Shown here piece after piece: positions 35,773 to 43,410 of a stretch of 64,000 nucleotides of DNA. The position numbers and the translations under genes were made by a program. The stretch spans positions 62,001 through 126,000 of the forward strand of contig QWHC01000012.1 of assembly GCA_021404685.1 (NCBI GenBank). Direction: 5' to 3'. Positions within the stretch are counted from its first letter, which is position 1. Every line of letters starts with the position of its first letter. Source of the stretch: Chloroflexi bacterium CFX4. GTDB lineage: Bacteria; Chloroflexota; Anaerolineae; Aggregatilineales; UBA2796. Under the pieces are notes generated by a model, which had not been told where the DNA came from, searched no databases, and saw only the letters and a list, made by a program, of their open reading frames with translations.

Positions 35773-36825
35773 ATGTTTGAACTGCTTTTCTTAGGAACTT
35801 CTGCCTCTGCGCCATCGGTGCATCGTGGGCTTTCTGCGCAGATGGTGATTGCCAAAGAATATCGCTTCCTGATTGACTGCGGCGAAGGCACACAGCGCCA
35901 AATCTTGCGGAGCGGCGTCGGCTTCAAACGGCTGAACCGCATTTTGATCACACATGGGCATCTTGATCATATCCTGGGCTTGGCAGGCTTGCTCTCAACA
36001 TTGGTGCGCTGGGAAAGCCTTGATGCGCTCGAAATTTACGGCAGCAGTTGGGCGCTAGACCGCGTGCAGGACTTGATCTACCGCGTTGTCTTCCGCAACG
36101 AGAAGCTGCCCATCCCGCTGCATTTGGTAGATTTGCAGCCCGGCGTCTTTTTTGAAAACCGTGATTTCAGCGTGAGTGCCTTCCCGGTGACGCATCGCGG
36201 CGCGGGCTGTTTCGGCTTCATCTTCCAAGAGAAGGCGCGACGTCCATTCCTTGTGGAAAGGGCAGAAGCGCTCGGTGTGCCGCCGGGTCCTGAGCGGGCG
36301 CGTTTGGTGCGCGGCGAGGCGGTAACGCTGCCCAACGGACGGACTGTGCAGCCCGACGAGGTGCTGGGCGCCGATATTCCCGGTGCGCGCTACGTCCACA
36401 CCGGCGATGTTGGGCGCACCGATAACATCTTGGAGTATGTGCGCGGCGCTCATACGTTGGTCATTGAGGCGACCTACTTAAACGCTGATGCGGAAATGGC
36501 ACAGCAATTTGGGCATATGACGGCAGCCGCAGCCGCGCAGTTAGCAGTGGATGCCAACGTTGGCACGCTGATCCTCACGCACCTTTCGCGGCGCAGCCGA
36601 GAGCGCGACGTGCTGGCAGAAGCACAAGCGATCTTTCCGAACACCTATGTGGCGCGTGATTTTGATCGGTTCAGCATCAACAAAGAGCGTGGCACGGAAA
36701 AGATCGTGCCGATCAAGGCGAACGGGCGCGTTGCACATGGCACGGCTGAGGTGGATGCGCTAGATGAGGTTGAAGAAGGCGAGTCGGCGGACAGGCTGCC
36801 TGACGACTCGCCCTCTGAAGTTTAA
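35773..36825 (+). CDS. rnz: Ribonuclease Z
   Basis: Metallo-beta-lactamase-fold endonuclease that matures tRNA 3' ends. It starts MFELLFLGTSASAPSVHRG and has the zinc motif HGHLDH (61-66), with later VHTGDVGRT and TLILTHLSRRS supplying the remaining ligands. There is a long middle segment (FLVERAEALGVPPGPERARL, the exosite-like region). At 350 residues it is longer than the usual 305-310 because of about 40 extra C-terminal residues rich in Asp and Glu. The ATG at 35773 is used instead of a TTG two codons upstream. Its last 4 bp overlap thrS, which is convergent. Confidence 0.87.
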   Translation: MFELLFLGTSASAPSVHRGLSAQMVIAKEYRFLIDCGEGTQRQILRSGVGFKRLNRILITHGHLDHILGLAGLLSTLVRWESLDALEIYGSSWALDRVQDLIYRVVFRNEKLPIPLHLVDLQPGVFFENRDFSVSAFPVTHRGAGCFGFIFQEKARRPFLVERAEALGVPPGPERARLVRGEAVTLPNGRTVQPDEVLGADIPGARYVHTGDVGRTDNILEYVRGAHTLVIEATYLNADAEMAQQFGHMTAAAAAQLAVDANVGTLILTHLSRRSRERDVLAEAQAIFPNTYVARDFDRFSINKERGTEKIVPIKANGRVAHGTAEVDALDEVEEGESADRLPDDSPSEV

Positions 36826-38627
36826 GCGTTTGGCATCAATTGTTGCGATTTAGATTCAGCGATCTGCTGCGCCTTGCGGATGAACTCTGCAACAGGCATA
36901 CCGCCTAAATCCTCACCGCTGCGAAGGCGCACCGAAACCGCACCGTTCTCCACATCCCGATCACCGGCGATCAGCATGTAGGGAATTTTTTCGCCCTGTG
37001 CCGTGCGGATTTTGGCGTTCATGCGCTCTTTGCCGTCATCTACGTCGGCACGCAGACCAATCTCTGCCAGTTTCGCCGCCACCTCGCGCAGGTACGGCAC
37101 ATGCCGATCTGCAACAGGGATTAGGCGCACCTGCACAGGCGCCAGCCAGACTGGGAACGCGCCGCCAAAGTGTTCGATCAGGATGGCGACAAAGCGCTCC
37201 ATGCTGCCGAACGGCGCACGGTGAATCATGATCGGGCGGTGCGGTTGGTTATCCTCGCCCATGTATTCCAGCCCAAAGCGTTCAGGCAAGTTGTAGTCCA
37301 CCTGCACCGTGCCAAGCTGCCACTCACGCTTCAGCACATCGCGGAAGATGAAATCGAGCTTAGGTCCGTAGAAGGCAGCCTCACCTTCCGCAACGAAGTA
37401 ATCCAAGCCGACCTTATCCGCGGCGTTGATGATGGCGTGCGTTGCCTTTTCCCACAGTTCAGGCGCGCCCACGTATTTTTCGCTGTTTGGGTCTCGCGTA
37501 CCGATGCGGGCGCGGAATTCTTGAAAGCCCATCAGATCAAAGATACGCTGAATCAGGTGCACCACAGCGATAAACTCATCCTCAAGCTGTTCGGGCGTGG
37601 CAAAGACGTGCGCGTCGTCCTGCGTGAAACCACGCACCCGCGTTAAGCCCGTCAGTTCGCCGCTCTGCTCATAGCGGTAGACCGTGCCGAACTCGGCAAG
37701 GCGCACTGGCAGATCGCGGTAGCTGCGTGGCTCGCTGCGGTAAATCTCGATGTGGTGTGGGCAGTTCATGGGCTTGGGCATGAATTCTTCATCGTCCACC
37801 TGCATGGGTGGGAACTGGCTATCGGCGTAGTAGGGATAGTGTCCCGACATGCGGTAGAGTTCCACTTTGGCAATGTGCGGCGTCACCACTGGCTGGTAAC
37901 CAACACGCATTTGTTCCGCACGCAGGAAGCGCTCTAGCGTATCGCGCAGGATAGCGCCTTTGGGCTTCCAGAGCGGCAGCCCTTTGCCAACCAATGGGCT
38001 GAACGTGAACAAGCCAAGCTGCTCACCGAGTTTGCGATGATCGCGTGCCTTGGCTTCCTCAAGGCGGTGCAGGTATTCCTCTAGCTCAGCACCGCTCTGC
38101 CATGCCGTGCCATAAATGCGCTGCAACTGCGGACGGTTCGAGTCGCCGCGCCAATAAGCACCGGCGATGCTCATCAGCTTGAAGGCGTTCGGATTCAGTT
38201 CACCCGTGTGCGCCACATGCGGACCGCGGCACAAATCCTCGAAGGAATCCTGCTTATACGTGCTGATGACTGGGGCCTCTGCGATCTTGTTGCCGTTTTC
38301 ATCATAGCCGCCGCGCTCTAAGCCGTCAATCAGCTCCAGCTTGTAGGGCTGGTTGGCAAAGAGTTGGCGCGCTTCGTCAGCGCTGACCTCACGGCGCGCA
38401 AAAGGGAAGTTTCCGCTGATAATGCGGCGCATTCGCGTTTCAATCTCGGCAAGGTCTGCTTCGTGCAGTTGGCGCGGCAGATCGAAATCGTAGTAGAAGC
38501 CGTCCTCAATGGGCGGACCGATGGCAACGCGCCCTTCAGGGAAAATTTCCAGCACGGCTTGTGCCATAACGTGCGCCAAAGAGTGGCGAATACGGTAGAG
38601 TTGGCTTTCTTCGTAACGTTCGGACAT
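36822..38627 (-). CDS. thrS: Threonyl-tRNA synthetase lacking the TGS domain
   Basis: Charges tRNA-Thr. The protein (601 aa) begins directly at the N2 editing domain (RHSLAHVMAQAV, the HxxxH motif, and DLCRGPHVAHTGEL). The class II core follows, with MNCPHH (zinc Cys), RVRGFTQDDAHVF (motif 2) and HRAPFGSMERFVAILIEHFG (motif 3), then the anticodon-binding domain (LIAGDRDVENGAVSVRLRSG). The N-terminal TGS domain of about 60 residues found in E. coli ThrS is missing. TTGAGGAACT precedes the ATG. It is the second gene behind a T-box leader, so uncharged tRNA-Thr probably induces it. Editing residues are present, so proofreading is expected. Confidence 0.95.
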   Translation of the reverse strand: MSERYEESQLYRIRHSLAHVMAQAVLEIFPEGRVAIGPPIEDGFYYDFDLPRQLHEADLAEIETRMRRIISGNFPFARREVSADEARQLFANQPYKLELIDGLERGGYDENGNKIAEAPVISTYKQDSFEDLCRGPHVAHTGELNPNAFKLMSIAGAYWRGDSNRPQLQRIYGTAWQSGAELEEYLHRLEEAKARDHRKLGEQLGLFTFSPLVGKGLPLWKPKGAILRDTLERFLRAEQMRVGYQPVVTPHIAKVELYRMSGHYPYYADSQFPPMQVDDEEFMPKPMNCPHHIEIYRSEPRSYRDLPVRLAEFGTVYRYEQSGELTGLTRVRGFTQDDAHVFATPEQLEDEFIAVVHLIQRIFDLMGFQEFRARIGTRDPNSEKYVGAPELWEKATHAIINAADKVGLDYFVAEGEAAFYGPKLDFIFRDVLKREWQLGTVQVDYNLPERFGLEYMGEDNQPHRPIMIHRAPFGSMERFVAILIEHFGGAFPVWLAPVQVRLIPVADRHVPYLREVAAKLAEIGLRADVDDGKERMNAKIRTAQGEKIPYMLIAGDRDVENGAVSVRLRSGEDLGGMPVAEFIRKAQQIAESKSQQLMPNA

Positions 38628-38715
38628 AGTTCCTCAACTTGTATAGGGTTAGTGCGAATGGATCAGCGGCGGCGAACAGGCGCAGGCAGGTGCAGTGCGC
38701 CGCGATCCCAACAAA

Positions 38716-38793
38716 TCAGCCGCACATGCCTTGAACAAGTTGTGGGCGGCGCGTGGCAGCCGCCGTGCTAGTCTCGCTTTCGCTATCGGTCAT
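38716..38793 (-). CDS. Possible 25-residue peptide between the T-box orf and thrS
   Basis: Minus-strand reading frame starting at an ATG that overlaps the stop of the upstream gene (TTATGA). It encodes a Ser/Thr-rich start (MTDSESETSTAAATRRPQ) and ends at TGA after 25 codons. Coupling geometry is good, but there is no homology I recognise and no independent ribosome site. It fills part of the 162-bp spacer before thrS. It may simply be chance. Confidence 0.15.
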   Translation of the reverse strand: MTDSESETSTAAATRRPQLVQGMCG

Positions 38794-39161
38794 AACTGGC
38801 TGAGCGCCTCATCTCCTTGTGGTAGCAAATTTGGCTCGGAATAGCGCATAAACACGCTCTCGAAAGTGCCAAGCGTCAGCAGGTTGTCAATGGTATCCTC
38901 AATGGTTTCTGGCAGCAGATTCTCGATGATGACGTGCGGTGTTTCCAACGGGATAAAGCGCACGGGCAAAAGCTGCGCCTCATCTTCCGCCACCTCACGG
39001 CTGACGAACATCTGCCGCTGCAAAAAGGGAATGGTCACAAAGTGCGAGAGCCACGTTTGTCCGTCGTAAGTCTCGACGACGACATCGGTGCTGTCTTGGT
39101 AAGGGTCGAAGCCTTCCGCTTTGATCTGCTCAATCCACACGCGTTTCAGGATAGGGATCAT
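38790..39161 (-). CDS. Hypothetical protein in the T-box/thrS operon
   Basis: Cytoplasmic protein of 123 residues, not recognised. It starts MIPILKRVWIEQIKAEGFDP and is rich in acidic and hydrophobic residues in alternation (VVVETYDGQTWLSHFVTIPF), suggesting a small mixed alpha/beta fold. It has no signal peptide, membrane helix or Cys. GGAG lies about 12 bases before the ATG, and the T-box terminator ends 23 bp upstream, so this is the first gene the riboswitch controls. A role tied to threonine or translation is inference from position only. Confidence 0.65.
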   Translation of the reverse strand: MIPILKRVWIEQIKAEGFDPYQDSTDVVVETYDGQTWLSHFVTIPFLQRQMFVSREVAEDEAQLLPVRFIPLETPHVIIENLLPETIEDTIDNLLTLGTFESVFMRYSEPNLLPQGDEALSQL

Positions 39162-39183
39162 CAGCTTTACTCCATGTTAGAAC

Positions 39184-39461
39184 AAAAAATCCCACGCCCA
39201 ACAGACTGGGGCGAGGGATGAGATCGCGGTTCCACCCAAATTCAGCCGCGAGTATACCTCGCAAGCCCTTTAGATTGCCCTATAACGGGAGCAGCCCGAA
39301 GACGACTAGTGGCGCGCACAAGGCGCGTGTTCACCGCTTGGCTCACGGGTGGTTTTGGCTGCGGCGGGCTAAAAACGCTCTCAGTCGCGGCGCTTTTTCC
39401 CTGTTAAGCCGTAGGCACGTCAGCTACTCGTCCCGATCGCTGCCTGTTGGTATGGTCTTAT
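39184..39461 (-). ncRNA. T-box riboswitch (tRNA-Thr responsive) ahead of orf and thrS
   Basis: On the minus strand the conserved T-box bulge sequence GGGTGGAACCGCGAT lies at 39223-39237. It is followed by a strong terminator hairpin: arms ATCCC-x-CGCCC and GGGCG-x-GGGAT at 39189-39219, then six T at 39184-39189. About 200 nt upstream is room for Stem I, and ACC codons (39348-39353 complement) are candidates for the threonine specifier. When tRNA-Thr is uncharged, its 3' end would pair with the bulge and form the antiterminator. The regulated threonyl-tRNA synthetase gene is downstream, which fits the assignment. Confidence 0.88.
39189..39219 (-). terminator. T-box intrinsic terminator
   Basis: Eleven-bp stem with one central mismatch, a 9-nt loop, and a T-run on the minus strand (39184-39189). 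It is the off-state structure that competes with the T-box antiterminator. Confidence 0.85.
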
Positions 39462-39467
39462 ACATTT

Positions 39468-39496
39468 AGAATAGTACAAAAGAGTGTTTAAGTCAA
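39468..39496 (-). promoter_or_regulatory. Promoter of the T-box/orf/thrS operon
   Basis: On the minus strand TTGACT (39491-39496), 17 bp, TATTCT (39468-39473). Transcription would begin near 39461, at the start of the T-box leader. Five and four of six consensus bases match at ideal spacing. Confidence 0.75.
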
Positions 39497-39563
39497 TGGT
39501 GCAAAGTGTGAGGGTGTGGTGAAGGGTATGCGCTGCTAAAACTGCGCGAATCACCTCCGCCTC

Positions 39564-39600
39564 ACCCTCTGATTCCCTTTTCCTGCGGGTGGGGAAAAGG
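39564..39600. repeat. Dispersed hairpin repeat, copy A
   Basis: A 24-nt stretch starting ACCCTCTGAT (39564-39587) matches 46960-46983 at 22 of 24 positions. It runs into a hairpin (CCTTTTCC at 39576-39583 with GGAAAAGG at 39593-39600). It lies between the T-box promoter and the promoter at 39647. Confidence 0.6.
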
Positions 39601-39646
39601 CGTTGAGATTCCCATAAAATATACCGCGCCCTGCCCAAGCCAACGG

Positions 39647-39675
39647 TTGACAAGCGCAAGGGCTTGGCTTAAAGT
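39647..39675 (+). promoter_or_regulatory. Promoter of the hypothetical-lipoprotein pair
   Basis: TTGACA (39647-39652), 17 bp, TAAAGT (39670-39675). A 7-bp inverted repeat, CCAAGCC at 39635-39641 and GGCTTGG at 39661-39667, flanks the -35 and may be an operator. Transcription from here supports the downstream ATG at 39723. Confidence 0.65.
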
Positions 39676-39722
39676 TGCAAGTGCAAAACGACGATCAGCC
39701 GCTTTCAGCTTGGAAGGATGCC

Positions 39723-40484
39723 ATGACCGATCAACGTTGGGATCACCTTTGCCTTCAGCAAGCCGCTGTGCAGCCCGTGGCTGAGGCGCTACGTGCGGTT
39801 TTGACGCAGCATGGCTACGCTGCCTATGATCCATTTCCCGGCGGTAGCGGCACACCACCGCGCTACAAGCAATTTGTGCGGCTGCTCATTATGCCTACGG
39901 CAGTGGGTTGGGTGCGCGTCTTTGGCGCGCAAGACGCCGCCACCTTGCCTGATTTGCTGGCTGCCCTCAGCGCTGATCGGCTGCTGATTCACGCGTGGTT
40001 CACGGCAACAACCTGTGGCTTGGATGCCTATCAGGGTGGCAGCGCCAACGCCGAACACCTCGCGCCCTATCTAACGGCAAGTGCCGCCACACAGGCGACC
40101 ACGCGCACCGCCTCGACCCTGCCACCCGATCTGGCAGACCTTGCCCAGTCACACGGCGTCAACCCGAAGCAGGCAGAGAAAATGGTCGGTCGGCTGGCGC
40201 GTGGCATCTTTGGCAAACAGACGGCAAGCGTTCAGCAGGAAGCGGGCAATCTGTTCAAATCACCGTGGGAAAGCAGCGGCGGGCAGCAGCTGATTGTGTT
40301 GTTGGCGCGCCTTGCGCTGCCTTTCACCCTGCGCGACCCTGATTTCGAGACGCTGCGCGAGGCATATCAGGCGGCGCGGATGTTGGCACGCCGCCCAACC
40401 GCCACTTTGCTCGACTCAGAGCGTTCGGCATTGCGCGCTTTGCCAAATGCGGGCAATATTTTGCCTGTTTATGTTGGCAAGTGA
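39723..40484 (+). CDS. Hypothetical protein, 253 residues
   Basis: Soluble protein I do not recognise. It starts MTDQRWDHLCLQQAAVQPV. The middle has hydrophobic strands (FVRLLIMPTAVGWVRVFGA, then LIHAWFTATTCGLDAYQGG). The C-terminal half is helical and Ala/Arg-rich, with LADLAQSHGVNPKQAEKMV resembling a helix-turn-helix-like segment. The start at 39723 has GGAAGG about 7 bases upstream, and an in-frame ATG at 39675 lies on the promoter -10. It is followed after 10 bp by a small lipoprotein gene, so the two are likely expressed together. Confidence 0.6.
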   Translation: MTDQRWDHLCLQQAAVQPVAEALRAVLTQHGYAAYDPFPGGSGTPPRYKQFVRLLIMPTAVGWVRVFGAQDAATLPDLLAALSADRLLIHAWFTATTCGLDAYQGGSANAEHLAPYLTASAATQATTRTASTLPPDLADLAQSHGVNPKQAEKMVGRLARGIFGKQTASVQQEAGNLFKSPWESSGGQQLIVLLARLALPFTLRDPDFETLREAYQAARMLARRPTATLLDSERSALRALPNAGNILPVYVGK

Positions 40485-40494
40485 AAGGTACACA

Positions 40495-40875
40495 ATGCAG
40501 AGATTGCTTTTGGCGTTTGCTCTTGCCTGCCTGTTGGCAGCCTGTGGTGGCGCGGATGACTCACCTTCCGCCGCCGTTGAAACCTACCTACGGACGCGCA
40601 TCAATGGCGATGAAACACAGTTGGTTGGGTTGGCGTGCCGTGCGCGTGAAGCAGAAGCACGCACTGAGGCTGCCTCCTTTGCGCCAATGAAGGCTGAGAT
40701 CACCACTTTGAGCTGCCAGACCGACGGCAGCGATGGGCGATTTACGGTGGTTGCTTGTCAGGGTGCGATGGTGACGACCTATGCCGGCGAAACGCGAAAT
40801 TGGGATTTAGGCGCACGCAAATTCCGCACCGTGCAAGAAGATGGGCGTTGGAAGGTCTGCGGGTTCGCCCGTTAA
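40495..40875 (+). CDS. Small lipoprotein, NTF2/DUF4878-like
   Basis: Exported lipoprotein of 126 residues. It has signal peptide MQRLLLAFALACLLAACGG with lipobox LLAAC, then a Ser/Ala linker and a domain starting AAVETYLRTRINGDE. The domain ends in FRTVQEDGRWKVCGF, a pattern seen in small NTF2-like lipoproteins. Three Cys in the mature part may form disulfides. GAAAGG lies ahead of the ATG. It is 10 bp downstream of the hypothetical gene. No function can be given beyond cell-surface location. Confidence 0.7.
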   Translation: MQRLLLAFALACLLAACGGADDSPSAAVETYLRTRINGDETQLVGLACRAREAEARTEAASFAPMKAEITTLSCQTDGSDGRFTVVACQGAMVTTYAGETRNWDLGARKFRTVQEDGRWKVCGFAR

Positions 40876-40880
40876 GCATC

Positions 40881-40909
40881 CTGACGTTTGACGTGATTTA
40901 CGCTATACT
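40881..40909 (+). promoter_or_regulatory. Promoter of the FHA-domain gene
   Basis: CTGACG (40881-40886), 17 bp, TATACT (40904-40909), just after the lipoprotein stop. Transcription would start near 40916, about 65 bp before the FHA gene. Confidence 0.55.
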
Positions 40910-40921
40910 TATCAAGGGACG

Positions 40922-40942
40922 ATAACACAGCGCCTGTGTTAT
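40922..40942. promoter_or_regulatory. Perfect 9-bp inverted repeat in the FHA-gene leader
   Basis: ATAACACAG, CGC, CTGTGTTAT lies just downstream of the predicted transcription start. It could be a repressor operator or an RNA hairpin. There is no T-run, so a terminator is unlikely. Confidence 0.55.
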
Positions 40943-40981
40943 TGGCTATTCCGAACCTGATCTTTTCGCGGCGGGAATATC

Positions 40982-41674
40982 ATGAGCTACCAACCTGAAG
41001 GAATTGCCAAAATTACGTGGAACGACCCAGCCACCGGCGAGAGCCACGAATTTGTGCTGCTGGAAGGCGCGAGTGCCAGCATCGGGCGCTCGCCCGATAA
41101 CAACATTTGCATCCCAGAACGCCACGTCAGCCGCGGACATGCCGTTGTTAACTTCCGTGATGGCGTCTTTACCATCACGGATTTGGGCAGCGCCAACGGC
41201 ACCTTTGTGAACGACCGCAAGATCAATGGCGCTTATGTGCTGACGCATGGCGACGTGATCCGCCTTTACGTGCCGATCTTGCACTTTTCCGCCATCGTCA
41301 GTGAGGAAGAAGTAGACCGCGCCTTTAAGACCAACACCGCCATTTTTCCCGCGAAAGGGCTAGGGCGCCCGCGCCTGATGGTGACGCACGGTCCACAGGA
41401 AGGCTCCGAGTTCATCCTTGCCGAAGATACTGTGACTATTGGGCGCGTGACGCCTGATGCTACCTGGGAAATCACCCTGAATGATCGGGCTGTTTCGCGC
41501 CCACACTGCCGCCTTCGGCTGCAAAACAACCTCTGGACGCTGCTTGACCTTGCCAGCGCGAATGGTACGCTTTTGAATGGGCAGCCCGTCGGCGCCACGC
41601 CACTGCCCTTGAAAGATGGCGACGTGATCGCGGCAGGCGAGACGACGCTGCTCTTTCGCCTTGCAGCTGTTTAG
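40982..41674 (+). CDS. Tandem FHA-domain protein
   Basis: Cytoplasmic protein of 230 residues made of two forkhead-associated domains, which bind phosphothreonine peptides. Domain 1 is at about 20-95 (SIGRSPDNNICIPERHVSRG, DLGSANGTFVNDRKI). Domain 2 is at about 135-225 (TIGRVTPDATWEITLNDRAV, SRPHCRL, DLASANGTLLNG). The Arg, Ser, His and Asn binding residues are present in both. A Ser/Thr kinase about 20 kb away in the window is a possible partner, but nothing links them beyond family roles. It overlaps the convergent ligase gene by 4 bp. Confidence 0.9.
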   Translation: MSYQPEGIAKITWNDPATGESHEFVLLEGASASIGRSPDNNICIPERHVSRGHAVVNFRDGVFTITDLGSANGTFVNDRKINGAYVLTHGDVIRLYVPILHFSAIVSEEEVDRAFKTNTAIFPAKGLGRPRLMVTHGPQEGSEFILAEDTVTIGRVTPDATWEITLNDRAVSRPHCRLRLQNNLWTLLDLASANGTLLNGQPVGATPLPLKDGDVIAAGETTLLFRLAAV

Positions 41675-43230
41675 CCCTGCTGTGGCGCGTAGTGTGCGCG
41701 CAGCTCGCGCTTTAGCACCTTGCCAGCGGCATTGCGTGGCAAACTTTCAGCAAAGACGATGTGCTTCGGCACTTTGAACTTGGCAAGCCGCTCGGCGCAA
41801 TGCGTGATGATCTGATCGGCGCTGAGCGTTTGCCCCTGCCGCAGCACCACAATCGCCATGCCCGACTCGCCCCAGCGCGCATCCACCACACCGATCACGC
41901 CAACCTCTGCCACTTGTGGCAGTTGGTAGATCACCTGCTCCACCTCTGCCGGATAGACATTCTCGCCGCCGCTAATGTACATATCCTTATAGCGATCCAC
42001 AATGTAGATGCAGCCTTCGTCGTCCACCATGCCGGCGTCGCCGCTGTGCAGCCAGCGGTTGCCGTATTCATCAAGGCTGAAACTTTCAGCGTTGGCATCA
42101 GGACGATTCCAATAGCCGGGCGTGATGTTCGGTCCGCTGATGATCACCTCGCCCACGGTGCCAACAGGCACATCTTGCAACTTATCATCCACCACACGCA
42201 CGCGGGTATGCAGCAGCGGCTTGCCAACGCTGGTTGGCTTGCTCAGAGCGCGCTGCTTATCAATCAGAAAGACGGTTGGGCTGGTCTCGGTCATGCCGAA
42301 GCCAAGCTGCACCACAATGCCGCGTTTGGCGTAAGCCTCCAGCACGGCAACAGGCATCGGCGCGCCACCACAGCCCCACGATTTAATACGGCTCAGATCG
42401 GCATTCTCAAAGTCGGCGTGCTGGCTCATAAACTGGTAGATGGACGGCACGCCGAAGAAATGCGTAACGCCCAGTGTTGGATCGCTGAGCGTTTGCAGGG
42501 CAAGGGCGGGATCAAATTGGCGGGCGATCAGGTTGCAGCCGCCTAAATGCAGCAGCGGATTGGCGTACAGGTTCAAGCCGCCGATGTGGAAGGTTGGCAG
42601 CACGCAGTAGAACAGACTCTCGTAGCTGAGCGCAGTCGGCGTGGTGATGTTGATCGCGTTCCAGAGCATCATGCCGTGTGTGATCAGCACGCCTTTGGGA
42701 TGTCCGGTGGTGCCGGCAGTATACATGATGATGATAGGCATCTCGTGCGTTGTCTGCGGCGGCATGTTGGCGTGGCGCACCGTGCCGCGGATAGCGTCTT
42801 CATAGGCAAGCTGATCATCGGTGGGCGCGCCGTCAAAATCCCGCCGCAGAAAGTAGCGCGGCGGTGCTTCGGCAAGGGCGGGCAGGCGCGCTGCGAACTC
42901 TGCATCATACAGCAAGCCGACGGGCGCGGCATCCTTCAAGATGAACAGCAGTTCAGGATCGGCAAGCCGCCAATTCAGCGGCAGCAGCATCGCACCAAGT
43001 TTCCAACACGCCCACAGCACCTCGAAATAATCGGTGCTATTTTTGGCAAGCAGGGCGATCCGATCTGAGGGCTGCACATGCCACTCATCGCGCAAGAATG
43101 CTGCTAAGCGCCCTGCACGGTCGTTAAATTCTGCGTAGGTGAAGGCACGTCCTGTCGCCTGATCAAGCATGGCGTGTTTTTCAGGCGTGCGGTCAGCATG
43201 AAAAGCGATCCAATCGCTGGCAAGAATCAT
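41671..43230 (-). CDS. AMP-forming acyl-CoA synthetase/ligase
   Basis: ANL-superfamily enzyme of 519 residues that activates a carboxylic acid as acyl-adenylate, then acyl-CoA. It has the phosphate loop YTAGTTGHPKGV, the A5 motif QLGFGMTETSP, HSGDAGMVDDEGCIYIVDRY (A7/A8), and the C-terminal catalytic Lys in PRNAAGKVLKREL. The overall form is of medium/long-chain fatty acyl-CoA ligases. Chain length is not settled. A TATACT-like -10 lies upstream in the gap with the 345-residue gene. Confidence 0.88.
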   Translation of the reverse strand: MILASDWIAFHADRTPEKHAMLDQATGRAFTYAEFNDRAGRLAAFLRDEWHVQPSDRIALLAKNSTDYFEVLWACWKLGAMLLPLNWRLADPELLFILKDAAPVGLLYDAEFAARLPALAEAPPRYFLRRDFDGAPTDDQLAYEDAIRGTVRHANMPPQTTHEMPIIIMYTAGTTGHPKGVLITHGMMLWNAINITTPTALSYESLFYCVLPTFHIGGLNLYANPLLHLGGCNLIARQFDPALALQTLSDPTLGVTHFFGVPSIYQFMSQHADFENADLSRIKSWGCGGAPMPVAVLEAYAKRGIVVQLGFGMTETSPTVFLIDKQRALSKPTSVGKPLLHTRVRVVDDKLQDVPVGTVGEVIISGPNITPGYWNRPDANAESFSLDEYGNRWLHSGDAGMVDDEGCIYIVDRYKDMYISGGENVYPAEVEQVIYQLPQVAEVGVIGVVDARWGESGMAIVVLRQGQTLSADQIITHCAERLAKFKVPKHIVFAESLPRNAAGKVLKRELRAHYAPQQG

Positions 43231-43268
43231 GATGAAATCCTTTGTGCAGCAAATCTATTTATGCCGAG

Positions 43269-43274
43269 AGTATA
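43269..43274 (-). promoter_or_regulatory. Possible -10 of the acyl-CoA ligase gene
   Basis: TATACT on the minus strand, 39 bp before the start codon. No clear -35 match at 16-18 bp spacing. Confidence 0.3.
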
Positions 43275-43356
43275 GCCGATCTGCACCTGAATCAGGGCGT
43301 CTAATGCGCTGCGCTTTTCGCACAATTCCGTTACAGCGCAGCCTCTGCCTTTATGT

Positions 43357-43362
43357 TATGAT
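43357..43362 (+). promoter_or_regulatory. Possible -10 of the murC operon
   Basis: TATGAT about 49 bp before the TTG start. The nearest -35-like hexamer (TTACAG, 43331-43336) is 20 bp upstream, which is too far for a confident call. Confidence 0.3.
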
Positions 43363-43410
43363 TGCCTTAGATTCTGGTCTGAACCCATAGCAATACAAGG
43401 AGCGCGCTGT

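Noticed and set aside
34784..35893. 369-codon frame antisense to the GT39 and RNase Z genes
   Set aside because: It spans two well-supported genes on the opposite strand and shows no recognisable domain or ribosome site.
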